NCBI GenBank assembly: GCA_018398765.1
Contig: JAHBMJ010001440.1
Location: 1-30,932 of the forward strand
Length of the DNA stretch: 30,932 nucleotides
Source: Chromera velia
Lineage: Eukaryota > Sar > Chromeraceae
Direction of reading: 5' to 3'
Position numbers and translations under genes: made by a program. This document shows positions 10,784 to 20,487 of the stretch, in pieces (positions within the stretch are counted from its first letter, which is position 1; the number at the start of each line of letters is the position of its first letter). The notes beneath the pieces were generated by a model, which searched no databases, had not been told where the DNA came from, and worked only from the letters and a program-made list of their open reading frames with translations.

Positions 10784-10855
<72 letters not shown>
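10784..10855. repeat. Compound (TC)n(GT)n microsatellite
   Basis: About 16 TC units are followed directly by about 20 GT units. It lies 20 bp beyond the dioxygenase stop codon on the minus strand, so it is probably transcribed in that gene's 3' UTR as AC then GA repeats. Confidence 0.95.
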
Positions 10856-10856
<1 letters not shown>

Positions 10857-10874
10857 TTGTGTTATCTTCTCTCT

Positions 10875-11582
10875 CTACACCCGCGTCTTGATGCTTCTTC
10901 TATCTGATCTTCTCAGGCTCTCCAGTCCCTTCTCCTGGGCCTCCTTCCCTGCGCACACCGTCGTTCTCTGCAGCAGTCGGACAGGGAGTCTCTCCCCCCT
11001 TTCGACCATCTGACTGTGGAGATATGCCTGGAGAGACGGGTTCGCGGTGTGAAGGAGCGCCAGATTGTCAATCAATACAAGGTCACCCTGCGGACAGAAG
11101 AACAAAGAGCAAAAGTTCAATTTCCATCACACAAGCACATTCCTCATGCAGCAGACCCTGATCAAGGCTTTCGTCGGGCTGTGAGTCTCCTCTCAGACAT
11201 TCTCCTCATAAGAGACGCAGTTCTTTTCCCTCGATTTTCGCGGATCCTTCAAGTCATGTGAGCGCATTGTATTTGGATGACCCCTGACTTTCTTCAGCCC
11301 TCTTTTCCGATCGAGTCATCAAACACTTGGAAAGACTTCAAGCAGGCTTCCTTTCTCCCTCCCCCCCCTCCAGTCTCTGACTGACTTTTCCCCACTCGTT
11401 GTGCATGACATCGCCTGTGCGTCTGATGGCGTCGTTCATTTCCTCGTGGAGAGAGGAGGTCTGATCGTCCAGACGCCTCTGTGTCTCGGGGTCTTCCTTC
11501 AGAGCCTCGACACGTCGCTGCAGCTGCTGCTCCTTCTCGGCTCGCGGCAGCGAGGGATCGATCGAGACATTCACCTGGGAGA

Positions 11583-11648
<66 letters not shown>

Positions 11649-12362
11649 AAGGTTCTCTCCCTTCATTGCGACCCGGCAGCCAAACACCATCACCAAAGTC
11701 GACACCCCAAGCTCGGCGGAGGGCGTTGCAGACTTGTTGTTCTGTGGCGAGGTCCAAAAAGCAAAGACGTACAGAAGGACAAGCCGAGGAGACAAAGAGA
11801 GGCGCGCAGAGACAGCTTCCCTTCCACGCAGACTGAACACAGGAGGGAAGAAGCAGACCAGCGAAAGAAAGAAAAAGAAGAAGGGAGAGACAGAGAGCGA
11901 ACGAAAGAGCAAAAAAACTGAACAAACGGGAGCCAGAAATCGCGTGAGAGACTGGAGGGAAGAAAAAACTGTCGATCAAAGAAGAAAAGAGCGTAGTCTG
12001 CTCACCATCTCATCTTCTCCGTCTCCGTCTCCTACCAGTTGCATCTTCCCGACTCTGGGGGGTGCCTGGTTATAGCAGAGCGTGGGCTCTCCAGATGAAG
12101 GGTGCACTGCAAGGACGGGTTGGAGCACGCCGTCGTGACCTGCACTGCTTTTGTTGCCTTCATTTCGGCACCCGACCTGGAAGGAGAGGGAGGAGAGAGA
12201 AAAACAAAACAGGAATCAGGAACAGGGGGCTCAGCACACTGAAGGCCATTTCATTGTTTGCAGACTTTGCTCGCAGCAAGTGGGGTGAACCAACCATTGT
12301 GCATTTACGTTTTCAGCAAAATCTCTTTCCATCGCCCAATTTTCTCTCTGTCTCTGTCTCTC

Positions 12363-12415
<53 letters not shown>

Positions 12416-13578
12416 GTCACACTTCTCTCTTCTTGCCTTGCTCTCGATTCACTGGATCCGTCCTTTTACCTCTCTCTCTCTCTCAAACACACACACATAC
12501 ACACACAGTGTGTGACTGTCTGTATGTGTGTGTGTTTGAGAGAGAGAGAGAGGTAAAAGGACGGATCCAGTGAATCGAGAGCAAGGCAAGAAGAGAGAAC
12601 AATTCTGTCGTATCGAACTGCTCCAGCCCTTTTTTGTGATCTCAATTCACTGCCCGTCAACCGCCCTCGTCTTTCTTGAGTCCCGCAGCCAGTCAGTGAG
12701 TCATTCGACTGACCAGTCGTCCTGTCTGCAGGGTCCAGATGCGCTCCCACTTCTCTCTATCCAACTTTGCAATCACGTCCTTGCTGCGCACATACGAAGT
12801 TTTGTACCCAGGAAGAACTGACTCTGCTAGGAAGGAGGAGAACTGCGGAGGCACTGCTGCAGCCATGCTGTCGATATGCCACCCGTGGCCGATCCCGGTG
12901 GCGCTGACTTCTTTGGTATCTCCTATGGGCCACCTGGCGGTGTCAAGATACTGCACGGAGGTTGGGGTTGTTGGACCAGTAGCCGGGTCTCTCTTGGATC
13001 TTGCCCCCAATCTGCTTGGCCAGGCCGCGAGAGATCCAGACTTGCAGCTTGAAGGCCGCGTCTGCTGGCGACAGCGTTGCCCAATCGGGAGGTATCTGTC
13101 CAGGAAGTTTGCTGAGGGCTGAGGGGGACGTTCTGCTCTGGAGGAGAATTTGGGCAAAGTGGGGAAAGACCACGTAGGGAAAACGGAGCATGTGGCCGTG
13201 AAGCTGCTTGAAGAAAGAAGCCTCGTCAAACAGCGCAGCCTCAAGGTCGACCTCACTTATCGTTCGTGCCCAGGCCGTGGCTGTGGTCCTTTCTGAGTTT
13301 CGAAAGGAGTCCATGGGCTCGAGGGTGTAGAACTCTGTGTGTTCTTTCGCAGAGAAGAGTCCTTCGAGGGGGTGGAGGAATTTGGTCAGCAGAGGGGTCT
13401 CTGATGGCATAGGGAATCCTCCAAGGGTGTCTCTCTGCTTGGCCTTCTCTGATCCTCTCATTGTAAGAGGGAAGAGGGAAACACTTTGCGGCAGAGGGAG
13501 ACATCGTCCCGCACCTCTAAGCACTTCAGAGGAGACGGGAACGGCAGACTGAAATTTCACATGAGACAGCCGTATCAT
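10875..13578 (-). CDS. TauD/TfdA-type Fe(II)/2-oxoglutarate dioxygenase, one frameshift
   Basis: Five exons are predicted: 13578-12714, 12176-12006, 11741-11694, 11574-11386 and 11087-10875. All four junctions are phase 0 GT-AG (donors GTCAGT, GTGAGC, GTGATG, GTCAGT), giving about 494 residues. Exon 1 carries the first metal ligands in GHGWHIDS (H-x-D). Exon 2 has the HPSSGEPTLCYN stretch that matches the TauD HP-x-T/S-G element. Exon 4 ends in HNEWGK and exon 5 resumes GDLVLIDNLALLHTA, giving the distal His, followed by RLLQRTT, where the family has the Arg that binds 2-oxoglutarate. The enzyme should couple 2-oxoglutarate decarboxylation to oxidation of an unknown substrate. Exon 1 needs a one-base frame change at about 12955-12968 (between SNNPN and SVQYLD), either a recent lesion or a read error. 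Start ATG 13578 is the first in the frame; the N-terminus could be a targeting peptide. Confidence 0.8.
11587..11644. repeat. Compound (CA)n(GA)n microsatellite in an intron
   Basis: On the coding (minus) strand this reads (TC)n(TG)n and ends about 12 bases before the AG of intron 4 of the dioxygenase gene. The repeat therefore stands where the polypyrimidine tract of the 3' splice site should be. Confidence 0.9.
12364..12411. repeat. Compound (TC)n(CA)n microsatellite in an intron
   Basis: About 9 TC units and 16 CA units in intron 1 of the dioxygenase gene, directly left of the large palindrome. Confidence 0.9.
12423..12599. repeat. Large perfect inverted repeat (79-bp arms, 19-bp loop)
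   Basis: Base-by-base comparison shows arms 12423-12501 and 12521-12599 to be perfect reverse complements, with a 19-base spacer. Each arm holds unique sequence (CTGGATCCGTCCTTTTACC), a TC run of exactly seven units and a CA run. The whole palindrome lies in intron 1 of the dioxygenase gene (12713-12177) and would form a long RNA hairpin in the pre-mRNA or a cruciform in DNA. Two microsatellites of matching length in both arms imply a very recent inverted duplication or an artefact of read or assembly folding. Confidence 0.9.
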
Positions 13579-14315
13579 CTTCCTTCCTCCTTAGCTTCCT
13601 TCTTTACTCAGGAAAAAATGACAAGCTGAATCGGTCGGTTTCACTTCAGAGAGCCTGGGTGTACTTCATGGCACCTTGATCAAGTGGACTTGAGAGTAAA
13701 TGCCAAACGTCTCCAGAGACATGGAGGAGGCTGAGTCCATGCCGCCGGCCGCCGAGTTGAACTTTTTTTATATATATATATATATAGTCTTTCGCGCCTG
13801 ACTGCATGCATGATGGCTTTTCTTCGGGGGCGCCATATATATATATACGCGCGCGGACCTCTCATGCAGTGCATGCATCAATGTGCATGCAGTGAATGCA
13901 TGCATGTGGGATAAAAGCCCGCATGGCACAAAGCTTTCGCCCGTCTACGCGAGCTGAGAGGCTGAGAAGACATGAATTCAAGAGTTGAACATGCAGAGAC
14001 ATCAGTTCAACACCTTTTCAAGACCCGACTTCGTTTCATATTAATATCGCTCATCCATGTAGCAACTCAATCTTGCTTTGGAGACTGTTTGGACCGCATG
14101 GGCATGATTCCACAGCTCTGCACGTACATATATATACTGTCACAGGGGGTTCTTGTCTTGATTTTTCGGCTGCCTTCAACGAGAAGTGTCGGCAACGCAG
14201 AAGCTTGATCGACCAAGGAAGCTGAGTGAAGGATCAAGCCGGCAGTCGAGATTGCTGAAAACCCCAGGGAGCTTACACGTTGGAAAAAGAGCACCGTCAT
14301 TTGAATTTTGACCCA
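13579..14315. promoter_or_regulatory. Divergent promoter region with TGCATGCA cluster
   Basis: This is 737 bp between the divergent starts of the dioxygenase and YdcZ-type genes. Four perfect TGCATGCA palindromes occur at 13803-13810, 13870-13877, 13884-13891 and 13897-13904. Two TA/AT runs lie near 13766-13786 and 13835-13848. A GGATAAAAG sequence at 13909-13917 on the plus strand could be a TATA-like element for the right-hand gene. TGCATGCA is a known ApiAP2 target word in apicomplexans; a role here is inference. Confidence 0.5.
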
Positions 14316-16361
14316 ATGCACCCGGTTCTTCAAGTCGTTCTGTCTGTGTGGCCGTTCACGAACGGGTTTTTGATTCCTGTGCAGTCAGCCTTCATCATTG
14401 CTCTTCAAAATGTGCTTGGACCGAACAGCCTGGCTTGGGGGGTATTCTTTAATCACTCAGTCATCTTCACTGTCAGCCTCTGTCTCTGCTTCCAAGGGCC
14501 CCCTCTGAGTAAGGCATTTGAGAACCTTCGAGCTGCAGTGAGGAAGGACAAATGGGAATTGGTTTCTTGTGTGGGAGGGCTTTTGTCGATCACTTCGATC
14601 TTTCTTGGCGCTTTTGTGAGTGACCAGATTGATTTTGGGCCTGCCTTCCTGGTGATTGCCTGTGGGATGATCTCTCTGTCTCTGCTGCTCGATTGGAAGG
14701 GCTGGATGTGGGCGACAAAGCGGAAAATCCGTGTGTTGGATTTGGTGGGGGCGGGGATGACCATTTTGGGAACTGGGGTCTTCACAGTGACGGGAGCTCT
14801 CAGAGAAACGACGAAGCACTACAGTGCTGTTTCGGCTGCCTCGTTTGCTTTGGCTTTTGTTTCGGGTTGCATCTTTACAGCACAAGGGGCGGTGAACAAG
14901 AGACTTGCGCACACTTTGGGGAACACATTCCGTTCTTCTTTCTGGGCAGGTCGGTGAGAAAGCGAGTGCCAGAGGAGTGTGTGGATGCATGAAGGAGGTG
15001 GGAGGCTTGGGTGAGAAAGGGGGGAGGTGGAAAGAGCGGGCCGTAATCGTGCCAGAAGTCGGCAGAGTCCCCCGCCACGCCCTCTGAAATTCGGCCAATT
15101 ATTCAATGGAAAATCGTGTTGTCTTTCAAACACACAGCCTGCCTCCTATGTTTGTGATTCTCTTTTCGGCCCTTTCGGCCTCTCTCAAAACTAGGCTTAG
15201 AGTCGCATCTCTCTTCTTGTCAGGCACCAACATCATGATAGCACTGGCGTAAGTATCCAGCCGTGTCTTTATGGTTTGCATGTGTTCGTTCCTTTTTGTG
15301 CTTGCCTCATCGACGAACCTGTGGAATGCCTTTACATCTGCACAGCCATTTCACTGACGCATCGACTCATTCAGCAGACGAATGAATGAATGAATGAATG
15401 AATGAATGAATGAATGAATGAAGCAATGGATCAATGAATGAATGAATGAATGAATGAGTGAATGAATGAGTGAGTGAATGAATGAATGAATGAGTGAGTG
15501 AGTGAGTGAATGAATGAATGAGTGAGTGAGTGAGTGAGTGAATGAATGAATGAATGAATGAACGAAGGAACGAATGAACGAACGAATGAATGAATGGATG
15601 AATGAATGAATGAACGAATGAACGAACGAATGAATGAATGGATGAATGAATGAATGAACGAATGAACGAACGAACGAATGAATGAATGAATGAATGAATG
15701 AATGAATGATGAATGAATGAATGAATGAATGAATAGACAACCGAGCTTGTGGCAGGAATGCAGTTTCGTTTTGCTTGTTTGCCTTGACTGCTGCTCGAGT
15801 GCAGGTGCAACAGGTGTGTGCATTCTTCTTCCCATCGCGTTCGGGTCTCAGCCGAACCCTTGCTTCCAGTGTGCCCGTCCCTCGGACAGCTGGAAGTTCA
15901 TGGTCGGGGTCATCGGTCTGGCCCTGCTTCTGAGCAACATGACGGTCCCGCGGTTTTTGGGATTTTCTCTTGCTGCCAAAGCGAGGGTGTGTGGGAATAT
16001 TGTGGGAGCAGTGATTCTTGACCAGTTCCTCTACGAACTGACCGGTAAGAGGAAAGCACCGAGTCCGACCCCTGTGCAGATTGCCGGCCTTGTTTTGGCC
16101 CTTTTAGGTCTCATTATTGCAATTCGTCCTCCCCCAAAAGTGGGGACAGAGAGAAAGGCCGTGACGGGGGGAGGGGAAGAGACGGGAACTGGAGAGGAAG
16201 AGGGAGAGCATCGCAGTTCTCTGAGTGAGAAGGGGCTCGCAACAAGCCACCAAACTGAGGGGGGAAACATGGTAGGGGAACCGAGTGACCTGGAGGTGGG
16301 GGGAGAGGGCGAAAGAGAAGGAGAGGGTGAGGGACAGATCCAGACCCAGACAGAGAAATAA
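14316..16361 (+). CDS. YdcZ-family (DMT) membrane transporter
   Basis: Two exons, 14316-14949 and 15805-16361, join in phase 1 across an 855-bp intron (donor GTCGGT, acceptor GTGCAG) to give 396 residues. ATG 14316 is the first Met in the frame and sits just before the first membrane segment. The protein shows two homologous halves typical of DMT_YdcZ (formerly DUF606). Each has a small-residue/P-x-Q-x-A entry (FLIPVQSAFIIALQNVLG; FTAQGAVNKRLAHTLGN), a middle helix pair and a G-x-x-x-x-D segment (SLSLLLDWKGW; VILDQFLYELTG), then a G-x-x-x-x-x-x-G-V/L helix. About ten membrane segments are expected. A tail of about 65 residues rich in Gly/Glu follows the last helix and is presumably cytosolic. 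Bacterial relatives are often single-repeat proteins of about 150 residues. The substrate is unknown. The second half depends on the splice call. Confidence 0.8.
15378..15735. repeat. (AATG)n-type tetranucleotide array in an intron
   Basis: About 358 bp of TGAA/AATG repeats with variants (AGTG, AACG, GATG) arranged in blocks. It fills much of the YdcZ-gene intron and ends about 70 bp before the acceptor. The long Phe-Ile-His-Ser open frames on the minus strand are this repeat translated. Confidence 0.95.
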
Positions 16362-17029
16362 ATCTTGATCAGCACAGTCAAAGAATCAAAGAGGCCCATT
16401 GAGAGACGCACGGCACATGGCGCTGCATGAATGTGCGTGCGTGCCATTGAGGACCCTTCCATTATCCGGCCTTTCTGCGTCCGTAGAGCCGGCCGGTATG
16501 TTGGGGGATCCTTCCAGAGAGGTGAAGAAGAGAAGGGCCGCCTCCTCCTTCCTCATTCGATGCAGTTTCCTCTGACTGCATGCCCCTTTGCAAAGGAAGG
16601 AGCGGGAGAAAAATCAGAGCAAAGGAAAGGGAGGCTACAAACTGATCGGAGGATCCGACAGAAGTAGTTGAGTGGAGTCATCCGCCGGTCTTTTCGGTTG
16701 GCTGACTGCATGCCGACTGAGTGTCTGCTTCATCCAATGGCCGCCGTTCAAGTGAATGCCCTCTCTTCGTATTTGTAGAGGACAGCGTGGTGCGGCCCGT
16801 GCGGGCGAGTATCTTGCACATGTCCGAAGTGCCCCACTCCCCCTTGCTTATAACAAGGCCTTGCTCTTCGTTCCATTCCTTTGTTCTCATCTTCTGTGGA
16901 ATGAGTCACGGCATCATAGACAGCAATGTGAAGGAAGGGTGTGGTTGCGTGTGGTTGAAGCCGCGGGTCAAAGTTTTTGTGTCACAGTGACTCTGCATGC
17001 TTCTCAGACGGTTTGTTCATCAATCGATG
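16362..17029. other. 3' flank of the YdcZ-type gene
   Basis: No coding sequence was recognised. The region has mixed composition with repeated CTGCATGCC words near 16577 and 16704. It leads into the tandem repeat array on the right. Confidence 0.45.
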
Positions 17030-17815
17030 GTAAATTTCTTTCTCTTCTCATTCAGTCTCTATCTTCTTTCTTTTCTTTTCCCTTTCTCAGACTCAGAGTG
17101 TGAAACCTGTCTTTCTTGTCACTCCCTCTATCACTTCACCTCTATTAGTCAGACAGAACGATAAGAAGCAACCCATAAGAAGAGAGAGGGTTTTCCATTC
17201 CCCTCTGTGTGTCTCGGGAAAAGAACGTTCATGGTGACTCTGAAAAGTGTGAAAGAAAAGAGAAGTGAACTCTCGATTTCCCTTTCCTTTTTTCTTCTCT
17301 GTTTGAAAGTTTCTTTTCTGCAACTCTCTCTGTCACCTCACCCTTTTTGAGTGGGACAGAACAACAGGAAGCAACCCACAAGAAGAGAGAGGGTCTTCCA
17401 TTCCCCTCTGTGCGTCTCGGGAAAAGAATGTTCTTGGTTACTCAGAAAAGTGTGAAAGAAAACAGAAGAGTACTTCTCTCTTTTTCTCACTTAGTCTCAA
17501 TTCTTCGTTCTTTTTTCTCGCTCTGGTTGAAGTTTCTTTTCTTGTTACTCTCCCTGACAGTGTCACTTCATCTTTCTAAGTCAGACAGAACAACAAGAAG
17601 CAACCCATAAGAAGAGAGAGGGCTTTACCGTTCCCCTTTGTGCGTCTCGGGAAAAGAAACGTTCTTGGTTACTCTGTAAAGTATGAAATAAACGTGTTCT
17701 CCCTCTCACTTGGTCTTAATCTCTTCTCTCAATTCTTTTTCTCCTTTTCACTCTTGCGTTTCAGCACTAAAAGTCATTTCACTTTTGGCAGCCTTTTGCC
17801 CCTCTGCCAGATGGC
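17030..17815. repeat. Tandem array, about 3.5 copies of a 200-230 bp unit
   Basis: Three clear copies of a block starting GACAGAAC begin at 17152, 17355 and 17584. Each contains GAAGCAACCCA(T/C)AAGAAG, then TCTCGGGAAAAGAA and GTGAAAGAAAA-like sequence, and is preceded by a pyrimidine-rich half. Spacing is 203 and 229 bp. A partial pyrimidine-rich half follows the last copy. The conserved half diverges by single substitutions, while the pyrimidine half drifts more. No coding frame is shared by the copies. Confidence 0.85.
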
Positions 17816-19119
17816 CTCAGATCGGAACGAGAAAGCCATTCAGATAAAGGAAAAATGATGCCGCGTGTGCTTTTTCTTCAATTATAAACCGTTTACGGCA
17901 CAGGCTAGACCTGTGCGGGCCGGCCAGGGAGGTCTGATGCGTCTAGGCGCTTTCCTTGGGAGCTGCACGTCGGACATTCGGCATTGGGGCGGGAGGCCAA
18001 TCCTCCGGACATAAATCCTAATCCTAATCCTGATCATTTGTCTTTTTGTGAACCTTTCTCTTTGACCCTTGAACGAGAAGAAACTGTCTTTCGGGGAGAG
18101 GGAGAAAGAAAAAGAAGCAAAGGATGGGGAGAATGATCAGCCTGACTATGTTGTTTTGCTATCTAATTTGCTCTTGGTTTGGTTTTGTTCTTCATACTGA
18201 TTTAGATGATAAATTAGATCTCTTGATCAAATGATCGGTCAAAAAGCATGTAAAACGTTTTTCAATTAAGCTGAGAACCAGCTTGGACCGTCAAGTTAAA
18301 GTTAGACGTACTTCGACGCCTTAGAGCCTAGCTTGGAGCATGAAAAAACTTGGAAGTTGGAAAATATATTCCAAATTTAAATCTTCAACTTTTCAAAACA
18401 AAATTTACGTACACAAATGGTATTTATGATTGAAACTGTCATGGATTAGTCTCGGCCCTAGGGATTAGCCAAAAATTTTGATTTGCATGCAAACTATAGT
18501 ATGCACTAGAGTATGCAATTTTTTTTAAGTTTCTTTTTTTTTTAACTCTACTTTGAACCTAGTTTTGAACCTAGTTTACTAGCAAATAACAGTTATGCCG
18601 GCTAGTTTTTAAAATGAATTTAAACTGGAATCTAATACTATTAGAACTATTAGACTAGAATTTATTGTTTATACAAATAAAAATTCTATGATTTTTTTTT
18701 ATTAGTTCTTAGTAATTCTAGTCTTAATTATTAATGTAAACGTATGCACGTGTCATGCACGCTTGCATGACCCTGTTTTGGGGTCTGTTTTGACTATCGA
18801 TGTATCAAATTCAATAGTTCGCTGTTTACTGCACTTCACTGCACTACGGCACGCGGATGCGCACGGCACAGGCATAGCGGCCTTTGGGTCACTGAAATCG
18901 CCTGTCACTAGGTCTGTCACGGCGTTCAGGTCTTGTTCAGTCTTACACCGCCGAATACTGAAGACATTCGTTCTCTTTCAAGTCGCATGCATGGAAAGAC
19001 CATCTCTTTATCCATTTGGATTGAAGCCTTCACTTCGGGGTGAAAGACATGATCGTGTACAGACAGAGATCATAACCACAGAATACATGTAGTCAACACA
19101 TCCTTTCCCAAACAGCTTC
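17816..19119. other. AT-rich convergent spacer
   Basis: No gene was recognised. Notable are a short CACAGG/CCTGTG hairpin near 17899-17916, about 2.5 units of CCTAAT at 18017-18031 and a long AT-rich block at 18160-18750. The right end would be the 3' flank of the FAD4-like gene. Confidence 0.45.
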
Positions 19120-20002
19120 TCACCCGACCTCTCCCTTCATGATCCGTTTCTGTTCCTCTCTCAGAGACTCGTCCAACTTCCAGGAGTTAGGCTCATGACC
19201 TCCCAGAGCCACAACGCGGCGCTCCAAAAAACGGAAAAAGCCAATCGAGTCAAGAGGCCTGCAGACACAACCCCATGCACAGATGAAGGAAACATGGAAT
19301 GAAAGGAACGGAGGCATGCATTAAAGAATACCCCAGGAGAAACCTTTACATCTACAAACGAAGTCCTGAGCCGTACATTGAATGACGACTTCGCTAATGC
19401 CAAGAGGATTCCAAACCACGAGTGCATAAAATGAAAGCCTGCTTAGTTCCCACCCCCAATGAACGCACGTGGCTACCTCGAACCCAAGGAACCATTCTTC
19501 CTCACCCAAAATTGAGACCCACAAACTTCGCACCAACGGACCCTCCGACCAATCGACCGACGCACCGATTGCAGAAGCCGAAGAGAATACAGTAGTGGCC
19601 CTCGAAGGGACTGTTGTGGTGCTGCCCGTGCTCCTTCCGACTCAGAATCAACCCTGCGTCCTGAAGCCTGCAAGCACGAAGGCAGTCGACACTTTCTCAC
19701 TCGGTCAGTCAATCTGTCAATCGGTCGGTCGCTCAATTAAGTGAGTAACCGACCGAGGCAGACAATGAATGTGCGGCCTACGAACCACGTCTCCTGTTCT
19801 GTATGGTTTCCCGACTTCAGTCAAATGGCAGGTTTAGAACTCGTCCCTGTTCGACCCCCGTTTCTACGACACCCGCGTCTCTCAAGCGTCTCTCTCCGAG
19901 CCCAAACTGTGTGCATGCATTTCTTTTCCTCTACCCTCCTCTCCCTTCTCACTTGCAGGTTCGCCCGAGCAGAATCCTCTAATTGGGTAAAGAAAGAAAG
20001 AA

Positions 20003-20034
<32 letters not shown>

Positions 20035-20087
20035 ACCTGAAAGAAAGAAAGAAAGAAAGAAAGAAAAGAAAGAAAGAAAGAACCTGA

Positions 20088-20143
<56 letters not shown>

Positions 20144-20297
20144 ACCTGAAAGAAAGAAAGAAAGAAAGAAAGAAAGAAAAGAAAGAAAATAAAATAAATA
20201 AATAGATGAATAAATAAATAAAGAAAGAAAGAAAGAAAGGAAGGAAGGAAAGAAAGAAAGAAAGAAAGAAAAGAAAGAAAAGAAAAGAAAGAAAGAA

Positions 20298-20329
<32 letters not shown>

Positions 20330-20443
20330 AAAGAAAAGCAAGCAAGAAAGCAAGAAAGAAAGAAAGAAAGAAAGAAAAGAAAGAAAAGAAAGGAAGAAAG
20401 AAAGAAAGAAAGAAAGAAAAGAAAGAAAGAAAGAAAGAAAGAA

Positions 20444-20487
<44 letters not shown>

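Noticed and set aside
11571-11979. An alternative dioxygenase exon in the frame containing EQQVCNALRRAWG
   Set aside because: No acceptor/donor pair gives matching phase with flanking exons except a long low-complexity version; the 48-bp exon 11741-11694 has good AG and GT sites and phase 0 at both ends.
15140-15250. Possible extra YdcZ exon ending at a strong GTAAGT donor (GCACTGGC|GTAAGT)
   Set aside because: The donor leaves a phase that does not fit the final exon except through stops, while direct joining 14949-15805 keeps the frame and family pattern.
15351-15835. Three overlapping minus-strand ORFs of Phe-Ile-His-Ser repeats
   Set aside because: They are one tetranucleotide array read in three frames, inside the intron of the YdcZ-type gene.
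18013-18031. Telomere-like CCTAAT repeats
   Set aside because: Only about 2.5 units, interior, with no extension on either side; more likely chance or the tail of an old element.
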